Source of the DNA: Streptomyces sp. ALI-76-A
GTDB taxonomy: Bacteria > Actinomycetota > Actinomycetes > Streptomycetales > Streptomycetaceae
DNA: 64,000 bases
Assembly (NCBI RefSeq): GCF_030287445.1
Contig: NZ_JASVWB010000002.1
Span: 682,001-746,000, forward strand
Direction of reading: 5' to 3'
Positions 1-7,652 of this stretch are shown piece by piece (position 1 is the first letter of the stretch; every line of letters begins with the position of its first letter). A program made the position numbers and the translations under genes. Below the pieces are notes generated by a model that saw nothing but the letters and a program-made list of their open reading frames with translations, ran no database searches and was not told the DNA's origin.

Positions 1-657
1 AGCGGCTTCCTGGGCTGGGAGCTGACCGACGGCTCCTCCGACGGCATCGCGCTCCTGCCCGGTGACGACACCGGGTTCCGGATCAGATTCCTCCAGACCG
101 AGGAGCGAAAGACAGGCCCGAACCAGACGCACTTCGATCTGACGAGCACGTCCCTCGACGACCAGCGGGAGGTTGTCGCGCGGGCGCTCCGTCTCGGCGC
201 CCGACACATCGACATCGGTCAACTCCCGGAGGAGGGGCATGTCGTGCTCGCGGACCCGGAGGGGAACGAGTTCTGCGTCATCGAGCCGGACAACAAGTTC
301 CTCGCCGACTGCGGATTCATCGGGGCGCTCGCGTGCGACGGTTCGCAGGAGGTCGGGTACTTCTGGAGCCGAGCGCTGGGCTGGCCGCTGGTCTGGGACC
401 AGGACCAGGAGACGGCGATCCGATCGCCGCACGGCGGTCCGAAGATAACGTGGGGCGGTCCGCCGGTGAGCCCGAAGAACGGGAGGAGCCGGCTGCACTT
501 CGACCTCGCTCCCCCTGCCGACGGTGACCAGCGAGCGGAGGTGGAGCGGCTCGTCTCCCTCGGGGCGACGCGTCTCGACATCGGCCAGGGCGAGGCCAGT
601 CGGGTGGTCATGGCCGACCCCGACGGCCAGGAGTTCTGTGTGCTGGCCCCCCGATGA
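1..657 (+). CDS. VOC-superfamily (glyoxalase-like) protein, 5' end outside window
   Basis: The reading frame is open from base 1 to a TGA at 655-657, so the N-terminus lies outside the window. Two tandem glyoxalase-like repeats are visible. Each ends in a stretch with D-P-E/D-G-x-E-F-C followed by V-I/L, at about 242-285 and 607-651, the usual final strand of a VOC module. Each repeat also has a conserved HFDL segment (about 130 and 500). Proteins of this two-module kind are common in Streptomyces and are usually annotated as VOC family proteins of unknown substrate. No metal-ligand set can be assigned safely, so enzyme activity is not claimed. The family call is reasonable; the function is unknown. 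Confidence 0.8.
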   Translation, partial: SGFLGWELTDGSSDGIALLPGDDTGFRIRFLQTEERKTGPNQTHFDLTSTSLDDQREVVARALRLGARHIDIGQLPEEGHVVLADPEGNEFCVIEPDNKFLADCGFIGALACDGSQEVGYFWSRALGWPLVWDQDQETAIRSPHGGPKITWGGPPVSPKNGRSRLHFDLAPPADGDQRAEVERLVSLGATRLDIGQGEASRVVMADPDGQEFCVLAPR

Positions 658-929
658 CCTGACGGGTCCGCGGACGGTGTCGCTCCGCAGGCCGGTGTGC
701 GTCGATCTCTGACGGCCCCCGGCGTTCCACCTACGGGGACGTCGTCGCCGATGCCGCGACCGAACGGGGAGGCCCGGGCGGAGTCGGCCGCGGATGTGCC
801 GGAGCGGCTGCGTGACGGGCGCCCGCGGGGCAGCCGCCGGCCACGGTCCGGGCGCTGCCCCGCCCCGCGGGTTCGTGAGCGGTTCGAGGCGAGCCCGCTG
901 ATACGCGCGGGGCGGCCGTCTGACACGCT

Positions 930-1499
930 GTGACCATGACGGACATCCCCCTCTGGCGTCGGCCCACCCGCAGCGGCTGGCGCGTCGAGGCCGACGAGGC
1001 GCGCACCCGCGTCGATGTGATCGACGCCGCCGGCCAGGTTCGGGCGTCCGTCGCCACGGAGCCTGTCCAGTCCTTCACGGGCCGGTTCGCCGAGCGGATG
1101 AACGCGGACAAGAGCCGCGCCTTCGAGACGAACGGGCCCTCCTTGCCCGCCCCCGCCCGTGAACCCGCTCCCCTCTCCCTGCGATCCCACGACGATCAGG
1201 CCTTCGTCAGCGACGGCGCGGCGAGCGGACGCCGCCGGGAGAAGACCGGCCGGGCCCTCGTTCATGGCCGGCGCTACTCCTTCCTGCACACCGGGGGAAA
1301 GCGGGCCGAGGCTCTGCGGGACGGCACCCGTATCGCGTCCTTCCGCAAACACGGCTCCCGCCCCCACAACGGCCATGTCACCCGCACCGACCATGGCGTC
1401 CTCGACGAGACCGACGAACTGGTCCTGACCGTCTTCGAGAAGCTCCTCAGGCCAGGACGCCCCGGTGCCGTCTCCGACGCCTTCGCGAGTCTCGGCTGA
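930..1499 (+). CDS. hypothetical protein, 189 aa
   Basis: The frame has strong Streptomyces codon bias. It can start at GTG 930 or at ATG 936. The product is hydrophilic, has no signal peptide or membrane segment, and resembles no family I can name. The last 60 residues (from about GRRYSFLHT) alternate charged and hydrophobic residues, consistent with a beta-rich fold. The preceding 270 bases hold no supported gene. The downstream gene is convergent and ends at 1600, leaving about 100 bases between them. Real coding is likely; the function is unknown. Confidence 0.65.
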   Translation: MTMTDIPLWRRPTRSGWRVEADEARTRVDVIDAAGQVRASVATEPVQSFTGRFAERMNADKSRAFETNGPSLPAPAREPAPLSLRSHDDQAFVSDGAASGRRREKTGRALVHGRRYSFLHTGGKRAEALRDGTRIASFRKHGSRPHNGHVTRTDHGVLDETDELVLTVFEKLLRPGRPGAVSDAFASLG

Positions 1500-1599
1500 A
1501 CCGGCCTGGCCACCACGCCGCTCAGCGGGACGGGACACCGCCCTGGCGGCCGTCCCGCCCGGCGCCGTGGTCCTCCCCCTCCGCGAACCTGCGGACCTG

Positions 1600-2664
1600 T
1601 CATCGAGCGGCTTGGCCGCCTTGCCCGTGCTCGGTGAGGAATCGCCGTTGTCCGTCCAGGTATCCGTGCGCGAAGAGCGAGCGAGGGGCGAAGAGCACGG
1701 TGAGCGTGAGCTTGCTGTCCGACCGCTCGACGGACCGCCTGAGCAGGGAGTGGCTCGCGTCCGGGTAGCGCTCGACCGTCAGTGCGCCGTCCGCGTCCAG
1801 CACCTCGCGGTAGACGCGCTCCGTGTCGGCGGTGTCCACGTTGAGGTCGTGGCCGGCGAGGGTCAGCAGCACCGGTACGCCGCGCAGCGCGCGGAGGTCG
1901 TGCGTGGCGTCCGCGGTGTGGTTCCGCGAGATGAAGCCCCAGCGATCGGCGGTCATGCCGTCCGCGTCACCGCCCCTCGCCGCGACGTACTCCTCGAAGG
2001 TCGCGTGCCGTGACAGCAGCCGACGGGTGGCGTCGCTCTCGGCGATCTCGCTGTCGGCGCGGGCTGCCGACGCGCCGTCGGCGGACAGCCGGGCGAGGAG
2101 GTGGTAGCGGCCCTGCCGGAGCCAGTTGATCGCGGGCGAGACGGCGATGACGAAGCTCACCGGTGTCCTGGCGGCGACCTTCGGCAGGACCCAGCCGGCC
2201 TGGCTGGCGCCCCAGAGCCCGATCCGGTCGCCGTCGATGTCCGGGCGGGCGCGCGCCCAGGCGATGGCGGCGGCCGTCTCCTCGGCCCGGTCGTCCATGG
2301 ACTGGTCGAGCCAGTTGCCGGGGGCGCCCGCGACACCGGGCTTGTCCCAGGACAGGGAGGCGTATCCGGCCTTGGCGTTCGCCTCCCACATGGGCCGGTA
2401 ACCGTCGTCGTGGGTGGCGTCGACGGGGCCGTCGCCGTGGACGTACACGACCAGGCCGTGGCGTTCGCGGCCGTCCTTGGGGGTCGTCAGTACGCCGTTG
2501 AGGGTGTGGCCGCCGTGGCGGATCGAGACCCGCCGCTGGTCCATGTCGTAGGAGTGCTGCCACAGCACCACCCCGACGAGACCCACGGCCACGACGAGGA
2601 GCGGGACGACGGACCACACGGCGATGCGGAGGCCACGCCGTCGCAGCCGGATCTCTGGACGCAT
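1600..2664 (-). CDS. membrane-anchored alpha/beta hydrolase
   Basis: This is a 354-residue alpha/beta-hydrolase fold protein. The ATG at 2664 is preceded by a GGCGG-type ribosome site. The N-terminus has a short basic stretch and one hydrophobic helix (about residues 13-35), so the enzyme is probably anchored to or exported across the membrane. The nucleophile elbow is G-A-S-Q-A-G (serine about residue 155), an HG oxyanion motif lies in VYVHGDG, and the C-terminal ASHS supplies a plausible catalytic histidine. Related proteins are annotated as dienelactone-hydrolase-like or acyl hydrolases; the substrate is unknown. It is transcribed divergently from the GNAT-PaaX pair and may share regulatory DNA with it. 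Confidence 0.8.
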   Translation of the reverse strand: MRPEIRLRRRGLRIAVWSVVPLLVVAVGLVGVVLWQHSYDMDQRRVSIRHGGHTLNGVLTTPKDGRERHGLVVYVHGDGPVDATHDDGYRPMWEANAKAGYASLSWDKPGVAGAPGNWLDQSMDDRAEETAAAIAWARARPDIDGDRIGLWGASQAGWVLPKVAARTPVSFVIAVSPAINWLRQGRYHLLARLSADGASAARADSEIAESDATRRLLSRHATFEEYVAARGGDADGMTADRWGFISRNHTADATHDLRALRGVPVLLTLAGHDLNVDTADTERVYREVLDADGALTVERYPDASHSLLRRSVERSDSKLTLTVLFAPRSLFAHGYLDGQRRFLTEHGQGGQAAR

Positions 2665-2737
2665 GAGAGCTGACCGCCTCTGTTCGGGTCGGAGTTCGCG
2701 GGTGGCGCGGATGTCGTGGATGGCGCCGACGACCCAG

Positions 2738-2779
2738 AAACTATCACTTGCAGAACGACCGTCCTGGAGATGATAGTTT
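2738..2779 (+). promoter_or_regulatory. sigma-70-type promoter framed by inverted repeat, upstream of GNAT-PaaX
   Basis: The half-sites AAACTATCA (2738-2746) and TGATAGTTT (2771-2779) form a perfect inverted repeat separated by 24 bases. TTGCAG (2748-2753) and TGATAG (2771-2776), 17 bases apart, make a good -35/-10 pair. The right half-site therefore sits on the -10 and the left one abuts the -35. This layout suits autorepression by the PaaX-type regulator encoded as the second gene downstream. Binding is an inference. Confidence 0.5.
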
Positions 2780-2811
2780 TGAGGAGAGGCGGCGACCAGA
2801 GGGGGAACGGC

Positions 2812-3456
2812 ATGGAACTGGACGAGACGGGCTCCGGCACCGGGGCCGTGACGGTCCGGCGGGGTGTTCCGGCCGGAGCCGAGCGGCGGGCGGCCGAGCT
2901 GTACTGGGAGGCGTTCGGCCGCAAACTCGGTCCCGCCCTGAACCCGCCGGACAAGGCGGTGCCGTTCCTCGCCGCCCACCTGAACGCCGACCGGGCGGTG
3001 TGCGCGCTCCTCGACGGGCGGCTCGTGGGCCTCGCGGGTTACCAGCTCGGCGGCCGGGCTCTCACCGGGGGATCGGCCTCCGCCGTGCTGCGCGCGTACG
3101 GACACCTGCGAGGTCTGCCCCGGCTCCTGCTCCTCGCCCTGTTCGAACGCCACCCGGCCCCGGGGCAGTTGGTCATGGACGGCATCGCCGTGGACCGGGG
3201 CGTGCGCGGGCGCGGCCTCGGGAGCCTGCTCATCGAGGAAGTGGCCGCCGTCGCGGCGGAGCGGGACTGCCGGGAGATCAGACTTGATGTGATCGACACC
3301 AACCCGCGCGCCAGGGCCCTGTACGAGCGGCGCGGCTTCACCGCCGTACGCACCGAGTCCACGCCCTGGCTGCGCGGGCTGCTCGGTTTCGGCGCGGTGA
3401 CCACCATGCGCCGGCCGGTCGACGCGAGCGGGCCGAGAGGACGGAGCACACCATGA
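2812..3456 (+). CDS. GNAT family N-acetyltransferase
   Basis: This is a 214-residue acetyltransferase of the GNAT fold. The ATG at 2812 was chosen because AGAGGGGG lies about 8 bases upstream. The acetyl-CoA-binding motif A is visible as VDRGVRGRGLGSLL (about residues 127-140), followed by a typical motif B with N-P-R-A-R-A-L-Y-E-R-R-G-F. The acceptor substrate is unknown. Its stop codon overlaps the start of the PaaX-like gene (ATGA), so the two are translationally coupled and should work together, for example with the regulator sensing a substrate or product of the acetylation. The pair shares one promoter at about 2748-2776. Confidence 0.88.
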   Translation: MELDETGSGTGAVTVRRGVPAGAERRAAELYWEAFGRKLGPALNPPDKAVPFLAAHLNADRAVCALLDGRLVGLAGYQLGGRALTGGSASAVLRAYGHLRGLPRLLLLALFERHPAPGQLVMDGIAVDRGVRGRGLGSLLIEEVAAVAAERDCREIRLDVIDTNPRARALYERRGFTAVRTESTPWLRGLLGFGAVTTMRRPVDASGPRGRSTP

Positions 3457-4328
3457 CCGACCCCGTCGAGATCCCCACCCGGATGCTCGTCCACGCGCTG
3501 ATCCGCGAGGACGGCGGCGTCGCCGCGGACGAGCTGTACTCCGTCGCCACCACCCTGGGCATGAGCGACCAGCAGGTGCGGCTGTGCGTCAAACGCCTCG
3601 TGGCCGAAGGCCGGTTCACCCACGAGGGCCGGGGTCGCAAGGCGGAGCTGCGCGCGACCGCGGACACCACGCGGGCCCTCGCGCCCAACGCGGACTTCCT
3701 GCGGCACGCTTTCCGGCAGGACGCCGGGCTCGCGCCCTGGGACGGGGTCTGGCACCTGGCTGCCTTCGCGGTGCCCGAATCGGCGCGCACGGCGCGGGAC
3801 TCGCTGCGCGAAACGCTCGTCCACCTCGGCGGGGCCCCGCTCCAGGGCGGACTCTACGTCTGCGCCAACACCTGGGAACCGTACGTCGAGGACGCGGCCC
3901 GGCGCCTCGGCGCCCATGCCGGGCTCACCCTCCTCACCACGACCGACCTGCGCCGGGGCGACACCCACGAGCCCGCCGAACTCGCCGGCCTCCTGTGGCC
4001 GTTGCCGGAGATCGCCGACCGCTACCACCGCCTCGTCCGCGTCGCCCGGCCCCGCCTCGACCGGCTCACCGGCCCCGGTGAGCTCTCCTCCTCCGCGCTC
4101 CTGACCATCGCGGTCGAGCTGGCCGCCGAGCTCACCCGCGCCATGGAGCCCGACCCGCTGCTGCCGCCTCAGCTCCTGCCGCGGCCCTGGCCCGGCACCG
4201 AGGCCCGGGAGCTCGTCGCCCGGTGCTGGGCGGCCCTGCGCGAACGAGACGGCGGCGAAGCCCGGCCGGCCCTCTTCCGCCTCTACGCGGACATCACTCG
4301 GGAGGCGGCGGACCGCGCCACGAGCTGA
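3453..4328 (+). CDS. PaaX family transcriptional regulator
   Basis: The 291-residue product has an N-terminal winged-helix domain (about residues 8-75, with VRLCVKRLVAEGRF as recognition region). A PaaX-like central region follows with the W-x-G-V-W-H-L-A-A-F strand typical of the family. The C-terminal helical domain ends with the segment F-R-L-Y-A-D-I. PaaX of the phenylacetate pathway binds a CoA thioester, but no phenylacetate genes occur here, so the ligand is unknown. The gene overlaps the GNAT gene by four bases. A role as autorepressor at the inverted repeat 2738-2779 is inferred from position. Confidence 0.85.
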   Translation: MTDPVEIPTRMLVHALIREDGGVAADELYSVATTLGMSDQQVRLCVKRLVAEGRFTHEGRGRKAELRATADTTRALAPNADFLRHAFRQDAGLAPWDGVWHLAAFAVPESARTARDSLRETLVHLGGAPLQGGLYVCANTWEPYVEDAARRLGAHAGLTLLTTTDLRRGDTHEPAELAGLLWPLPEIADRYHRLVRVARPRLDRLTGPGELSSSALLTIAVELAAELTRAMEPDPLLPPQLLPRPWPGTEARELVARCWAALRERDGGEARPALFRLYADITREAADRATS

Positions 4329-4331
4329 ACA

Positions 4332-4348
4332 CGGCCGGCACCCGGCCG
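4332..4348. terminator. short GC hairpin between convergent genes
   Basis: A 7-bp perfect stem (CGGCCGG / CCGGCCG) with a three-base loop lies just after the PaaX stop, in the space shared with the convergent PPK2 gene. No T-run follows it. Confidence 0.3.
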
Positions 4349-4438
4349 CCGCGGTCGCCGGGCGTTCGGATGTCGGCGGCTGCCGACGCGGATCCGGTGT
4401 CGGGCGCTGCCGGGCGAGGACCGGGGGCGGCGCACCGG

Positions 4439-5458
4439 TCAGTCCTCGCGCTCCGGGTGCAGGCCGGGGCCGTTGCCGTGACCGGCGAGCGGCGTCGGTG
4501 AGAGGTCCGACTGTTCTTCGCCGGGCTCCAGAAGGGTGTCGGCTGCGCCGACGATCAGCGGATCGGGCTTCCCGACGACCGCGTGGTCCTTGGTCGGATA
4601 GTCACAGCGGTCGAGCAGACTCCGCATGGCCTCCAGCCGGCCCCGCCGCTTGTCGTTGCTCTTCACCACGGTCCACGGAGCGTGCTCGGTGTCCGTGGCA
4701 CGGAACATGTCGACTTTCGCGGTGGTGTAGTCGTCCCAGAGGTCGAGGGAGGCGAGGTCGGTCGGCGAGAGTTTCCAGCGGCGTACGGGGTCGACCTGAC
4801 GGATGGCGAAACGGGTGCGCTGTTCCGCCTGGGAGACGGAGAACCAGAACTTGATCAGCAGGATGCCGTCGTCGGTGAGCAGCCGCTCGAACAGCGGCGC
4901 CTGCTCCAGGAAGTGCCGGTACTCGGCGTCCGTGCAGAAGTTCATCACGCGCTCGACACCCGCGCGGTTGTACCAGGAGCGGTCGAAGAAGACGATCTCC
5001 CCGCGCGCCGGCAGGTGAGACACGTACCGCTGGAAGTACCACTGACCGGCCTCCCGCTCGGTCGGCTTCTCCAGGGCCACCACGCGGGCACCTCGGGGGT
5101 TCAGCCGCTCGGTGAACCTCTGGATGGTGCCGCCCTTGCCGGCCGCGTCCCGGCCCTCGCAGAGCACGACCAGCCGCTGCCCGGTCTCCTTCACCCAGCG
5201 CTGCACCTTCAGCAGCTCGATCTGGAGGATCCGCTTGGACTTCTCGTACTCGCCCCTGCGCAGCTTGCGGTCGTAGGGGTAGTTCTCCCGCCACGTCTCG
5301 ACGGGACTGCCGTCGGCGTTGAGCAGGATCGGCCGCTCCGGGCGCTGCTCGTTGACGCGCAGTCCGTCGAGCAGTTCCGTCTCCACCCCGCCCTCGTCGG
5401 TCTCACGCGCCTCCGCGTCGGCCTCACGCGCCTCCGCCACATCCTCGTGGTCAGTCAT
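4439..5458 (-). CDS. ppk2: polyphosphate kinase 2 (PPK2)
   Basis: This cytosolic enzyme transfers phosphate between polyphosphate and nucleotides. The 339-residue product carries the PPK2 Walker A motif GRDAAGKGG at about residues 102-110 and the Walker B/lid motif F-F-D-R-S-W-Y-N-R at about 157-165. The remaining conserved core runs to the segment KSNDKRRGRLEAM. Length and motif set fit single-domain PPK2. The N-terminus has about 35 acidic residues rich in Glu and Ala, and the C-terminus has a disordered tail. The ATG at 5458 has a GGAGGGCGG ribosome site. It is monocistronic and convergent with the PaaX gene. Direction of the reaction (ATP use or synthesis) cannot be told from sequence. 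Confidence 0.92.
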   Translation of the reverse strand: MTDHEDVAEAREADAEARETDEGGVETELLDGLRVNEQRPERPILLNADGSPVETWRENYPYDRKLRRGEYEKSKRILQIELLKVQRWVKETGQRLVVLCEGRDAAGKGGTIQRFTERLNPRGARVVALEKPTEREAGQWYFQRYVSHLPARGEIVFFDRSWYNRAGVERVMNFCTDAEYRHFLEQAPLFERLLTDDGILLIKFWFSVSQAEQRTRFAIRQVDPVRRWKLSPTDLASLDLWDDYTTAKVDMFRATDTEHAPWTVVKSNDKRRGRLEAMRSLLDRCDYPTKDHAVVGKPDPLIVGAADTLLEPGEEQSDLSPTPLAGHGNGPGLHPERED

Positions 5459-5857
5459 CTCCGCCGCCCTCCTTCGCCTCCTTCCCAGTTCCCGGGGGAT
5501 CGCGGACGAACCTCACCCGGAGAGGGCGCCGCTGCGCACGGGCATCGTGGCCCCTGGCAGTGCTCGGCTGCACGTCAACCCCGCCATGGCCGAACTCCGC
5601 GCCCGCGACCGCGCCCGGCTCGTGGTTCTCGCCTACGAGTCCGGCCTGGTGGCGCCGGTCAACCGCTGAGCTTGGACGGGAGCCGCGCCGCCGTCCGCAC
5701 GAGCCGCCCGCCGCCCGACGAGTGCCGAGGGTGACCAGTGCACGGCCGTTGTCCTGAGTCCCCGCGCGGGACGAGCCGCGGCGGTCACCACCGCCCCGGA
5801 TGACGGCCTGGCCGTGGTCGGCGCGGACCGAGCACCCGGGCTCCGCTGCCGAGGGTG
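5459..5857. other. intergenic stretch without a supported gene
   Basis: About 400 bases between the PPK2 start and the terminator of the DUF305 gene. A 27-codon open stretch at 5586-5669 (plus strand) looks protein-like but lacks a ribosome site and matches no family I know. It may be a decayed gene end. Confidence 0.4.
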
Positions 5858-5886
5858 CGGCCGGCCGTGTGGTGCACGGCCGGCCG
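5858..5886 (-). terminator. intrinsic-type hairpin after DUF305 gene
   Basis: A 12-bp perfect stem (5858-5869 with 5875-5886) and a five-base loop lie 25 bases past the DUF305 stop. There is no clear T-run, as is usual for Streptomyces terminators. Confidence 0.55.
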
Positions 5887-5910
5887 TACCGTCCCGGGAG
5901 GGCGTCCGCG

Positions 5911-6570
5911 TCAGCTGTCGCCGAGCATCCTGTTCATCTGTGCGATCTCGGCGGTCTGGGCCGTGATGACGTCGTCCGCGAGCTTCTTGGCGGGACCGTA
6001 GGCACCGTCCGCCTTCTCGGTCTTCGCCATCTCGACGGCACCCTCGTGGTGCCGGACCATCATTTCGAGGAACATGTCGTCGAACGCGGTGCCGGACGCC
6101 TTCTCCAGCTTGTCCATGTCCTCGCCGCTCATCATGCCGGGCATGGCGGACGACATGTCGTGGCCCATGTCGGCCATGTCCTCGGGGACCTCCTCGCCCC
6201 ACGCGGTGAGCCACCCGGACATGGTCCTGATCTCCGGGTCCTGCGCGCCCTTGATCTTCGTGGCGAGGTCCTCGACCTCCTGCGAGGAGGCGCGGCTGTC
6301 GGCCAGTCCGGCCATCGTGACGGCCTGGCGGTGGTGCTGGATCATCTCCGTGGCGAAGTCGACGTCGGCGTCGTTGTGCTCGCCGGCCTCCGCCTCGGCC
6401 CCGGTGGAAGCCGAGGCGGAGGTGGACGGGTCGGCGGACGCGGAGTTCGTCGACCCCATGTCGTGGCCGCCGCTGTCGCTGTCGCCGCCGCACGCGGCCA
6501 GGGCGAGAGCGGCCACGCCGGCGGCGGTGGCGAGGGTGACGCGACGGATGAGCTTGCGCTGTGCGGTCAA
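5911..6570 (-). CDS. DUF305 lipoprotein
   Basis: The 219-residue product has a lipoprotein signal (hydrophobic stretch ending L-A-A-C-G-G, lipobox Cys at about 25), then a Ser/Ala/Glu-rich linker. Two ferritin-like helical pairs of the DUF305 type follow: M-I-Q-H-H-R-Q-A-V at about 84 and M-V-R-H-H-E-G-A-V at about 171. The paired HH motifs and the Met/Asp/His-rich loop between them suggest metal, probably copper, binding at the cell surface. The start is TTG at 6570, chosen because GGAG lies 7 bases upstream; no ATG or GTG gives a sensible signal peptide. The upstream small gene encodes a His-rich exported protein, and the two probably act together. Confidence 0.85.
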   Translation of the reverse strand: MTAQRKLIRRVTLATAAGVAALALAACGGDSDSGGHDMGSTNSASADPSTSASASTGAEAEAGEHNDADVDFATEMIQHHRQAVTMAGLADSRASSQEVEDLATKIKGAQDPEIRTMSGWLTAWGEEVPEDMADMGHDMSSAMPGMMSGEDMDKLEKASGTAFDDMFLEMMVRHHEGAVEMAKTEKADGAYGPAKKLADDVITAQTAEIAQMNRMLGDS

Positions 6571-6665
6571 GGGTGAGCTCCTGCGTTCTGGTCTCGGATC
6601 TGCTGAAGGGCATGCCGGAGCACGGCTCCACACCCGAGGCGACGGGTGGGGGCGTGCGGGCCGTT

Positions 6666-7082
6666 CTAGATCCGCAGAAGCTGGAGTTCCGAGAGTGAGG
6701 GCGGGGCCCGGCCGCCGTCGGGCCCGCTGCCGCCCGGGGACGTCCGCACGTCCGGCGCCGGGCCGGCGCGGGACACCACGTCGGGCTGCAGCACCGGGAC
6801 GACGTCGGGGGTCCCGGATACGGACGCGGAAGCGCAGGCCGGGTCCGCGTGAGCCAGGTGACCCGAGCAGCCGCCCTCGCCGTGCTCGCACTCGTCCGGC
6901 GTCGACAGCGCGACACCCGTGTGCGCGGCGGCCACCGTCCGGTCGTGTTCCGCCGGATCGTGGATCGCGGGGACCGGGCCGAGACCGTGCATGCCGAGCA
7001 GGCCCAGCAGCAGGGCGGCCACGAGCAGCCCGCAGGACCGCACCGTGCGGTGCGGTCGGCTGCGCTGTCCGAGGCGGGTCAC
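6666..7082 (-). CDS. small exported His/Asp-rich protein, DUF6153-like
   Basis: The product has about 138 residues from GTG 7082. It has one N-terminal hydrophobic segment (about residues 14-34, ending LLGMHGLGP), then a stretch with scattered His, Cys and acidic residues (E-C-E-H-G-E-G-G-C, H-L-A-H-A-D-P-A-C). A Pro/Gly-rich tail ends in ELQLLRI. This matches the layout of DUF6153 proteins, which commonly sit next to DUF305 genes in Streptomyces. The start is uncertain; an in-frame TTG lies 27 bases upstream. It is co-directional with the DUF305 gene, 95 bases apart. A role in periplasmic metal handling is inference. Confidence 0.6.
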   Translation of the reverse strand: MTRLGQRSRPHRTVRSCGLLVAALLLGLLGMHGLGPVPAIHDPAEHDRTVAAAHTGVALSTPDECEHGEGGCSGHLAHADPACASASVSGTPDVVPVLQPDVVSRAGPAPDVRTSPGGSGPDGGRAPPSLSELQLLRI

Positions 7083-7406
7083 GGCCTCATCGTATTCACG
7101 GATCAAGGGTTCCCCGCATTCGGGCGCCACCACTTGGCGTCGGCTCCCTCCTCTACGTGCGCAGGTGCCGCGGGTACTCACGCCATCGGCGGCAGTCCGT
7201 GTCCGGCAGCCCCGTCCCCGCGACGGTGAGCGCGCGCGACAGCCGGTCGAGGCACGCGCGGCCCGCCGGCCATGCCGAACTCCGTGGGAGCGGACACCGG
7301 TGGGATCTGGGGCCGTCCATGACAACGGCCGGTTCCAGGGCCGGCTGAGAGATCCCGGCGCTGCTGGACGCGGTGCCGACCCTCCCCGGGTGCGTCGACG
7401 GGCGGC
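7083..7406. other. intergenic stretch without a supported gene
   Basis: The 324 bases between the DUF6153-like start and the end of the small ORF at 7407 hold no reading frame with convincing codon bias plus a ribosome site, and no strong hairpin. Confidence 0.4.
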
Positions 7407-7652
7407 CTACCCGCAGGGCCGGCCCGGGTACTCGTCGCTCTCCGGTACGCCTGCCGCCCGCATCCGCCGCAACACCTCGCGCAGGATCTCCTCGTCGTCG
7501 ACGGGGACGGGACAGTCGGTCTCCCGGTCGAAGACCTCGGGGCCCGCCGTGGTGTTCCAGATGACCCACCGGAGCTGGTGCTCGTCGTGTCGCCACAGGT
7601 GGGCGTACTCCTCGACGGTGTCCGCGCGCACGGCGTCCTCCCGCCTGTTCAC
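7407..7652 (-). CDS. hypothetical protein, 81 aa
   Basis: A small acidic protein with no signal peptide. Its ATG at 7652 overlaps the stop of the upstream amidohydrolase gene by four bases (ATGA), so the two are translationally coupled. The sequence reads like a compact alpha/beta domain, with EYAHLWRHDEHQLRWVIW early and an acidic EEILREVLRRM helix late. I do not recognise the family. The tight coupling suggests a partner or regulator of the amidohydrolase. Confidence 0.65.
   Translation of the reverse strand: MNRREDAVRADTVEEYAHLWRHDEHQLRWVIWNTTAGPEVFDRETDCPVPVDDEEILREVLRRMRAAGVPESDEYPGRPCG

Noticed and set aside
841..905. tRNA-like GGTTCGA motif near 881.
   Set aside because: No matching T-stem, anticodon arm or acceptor stem could be formed.
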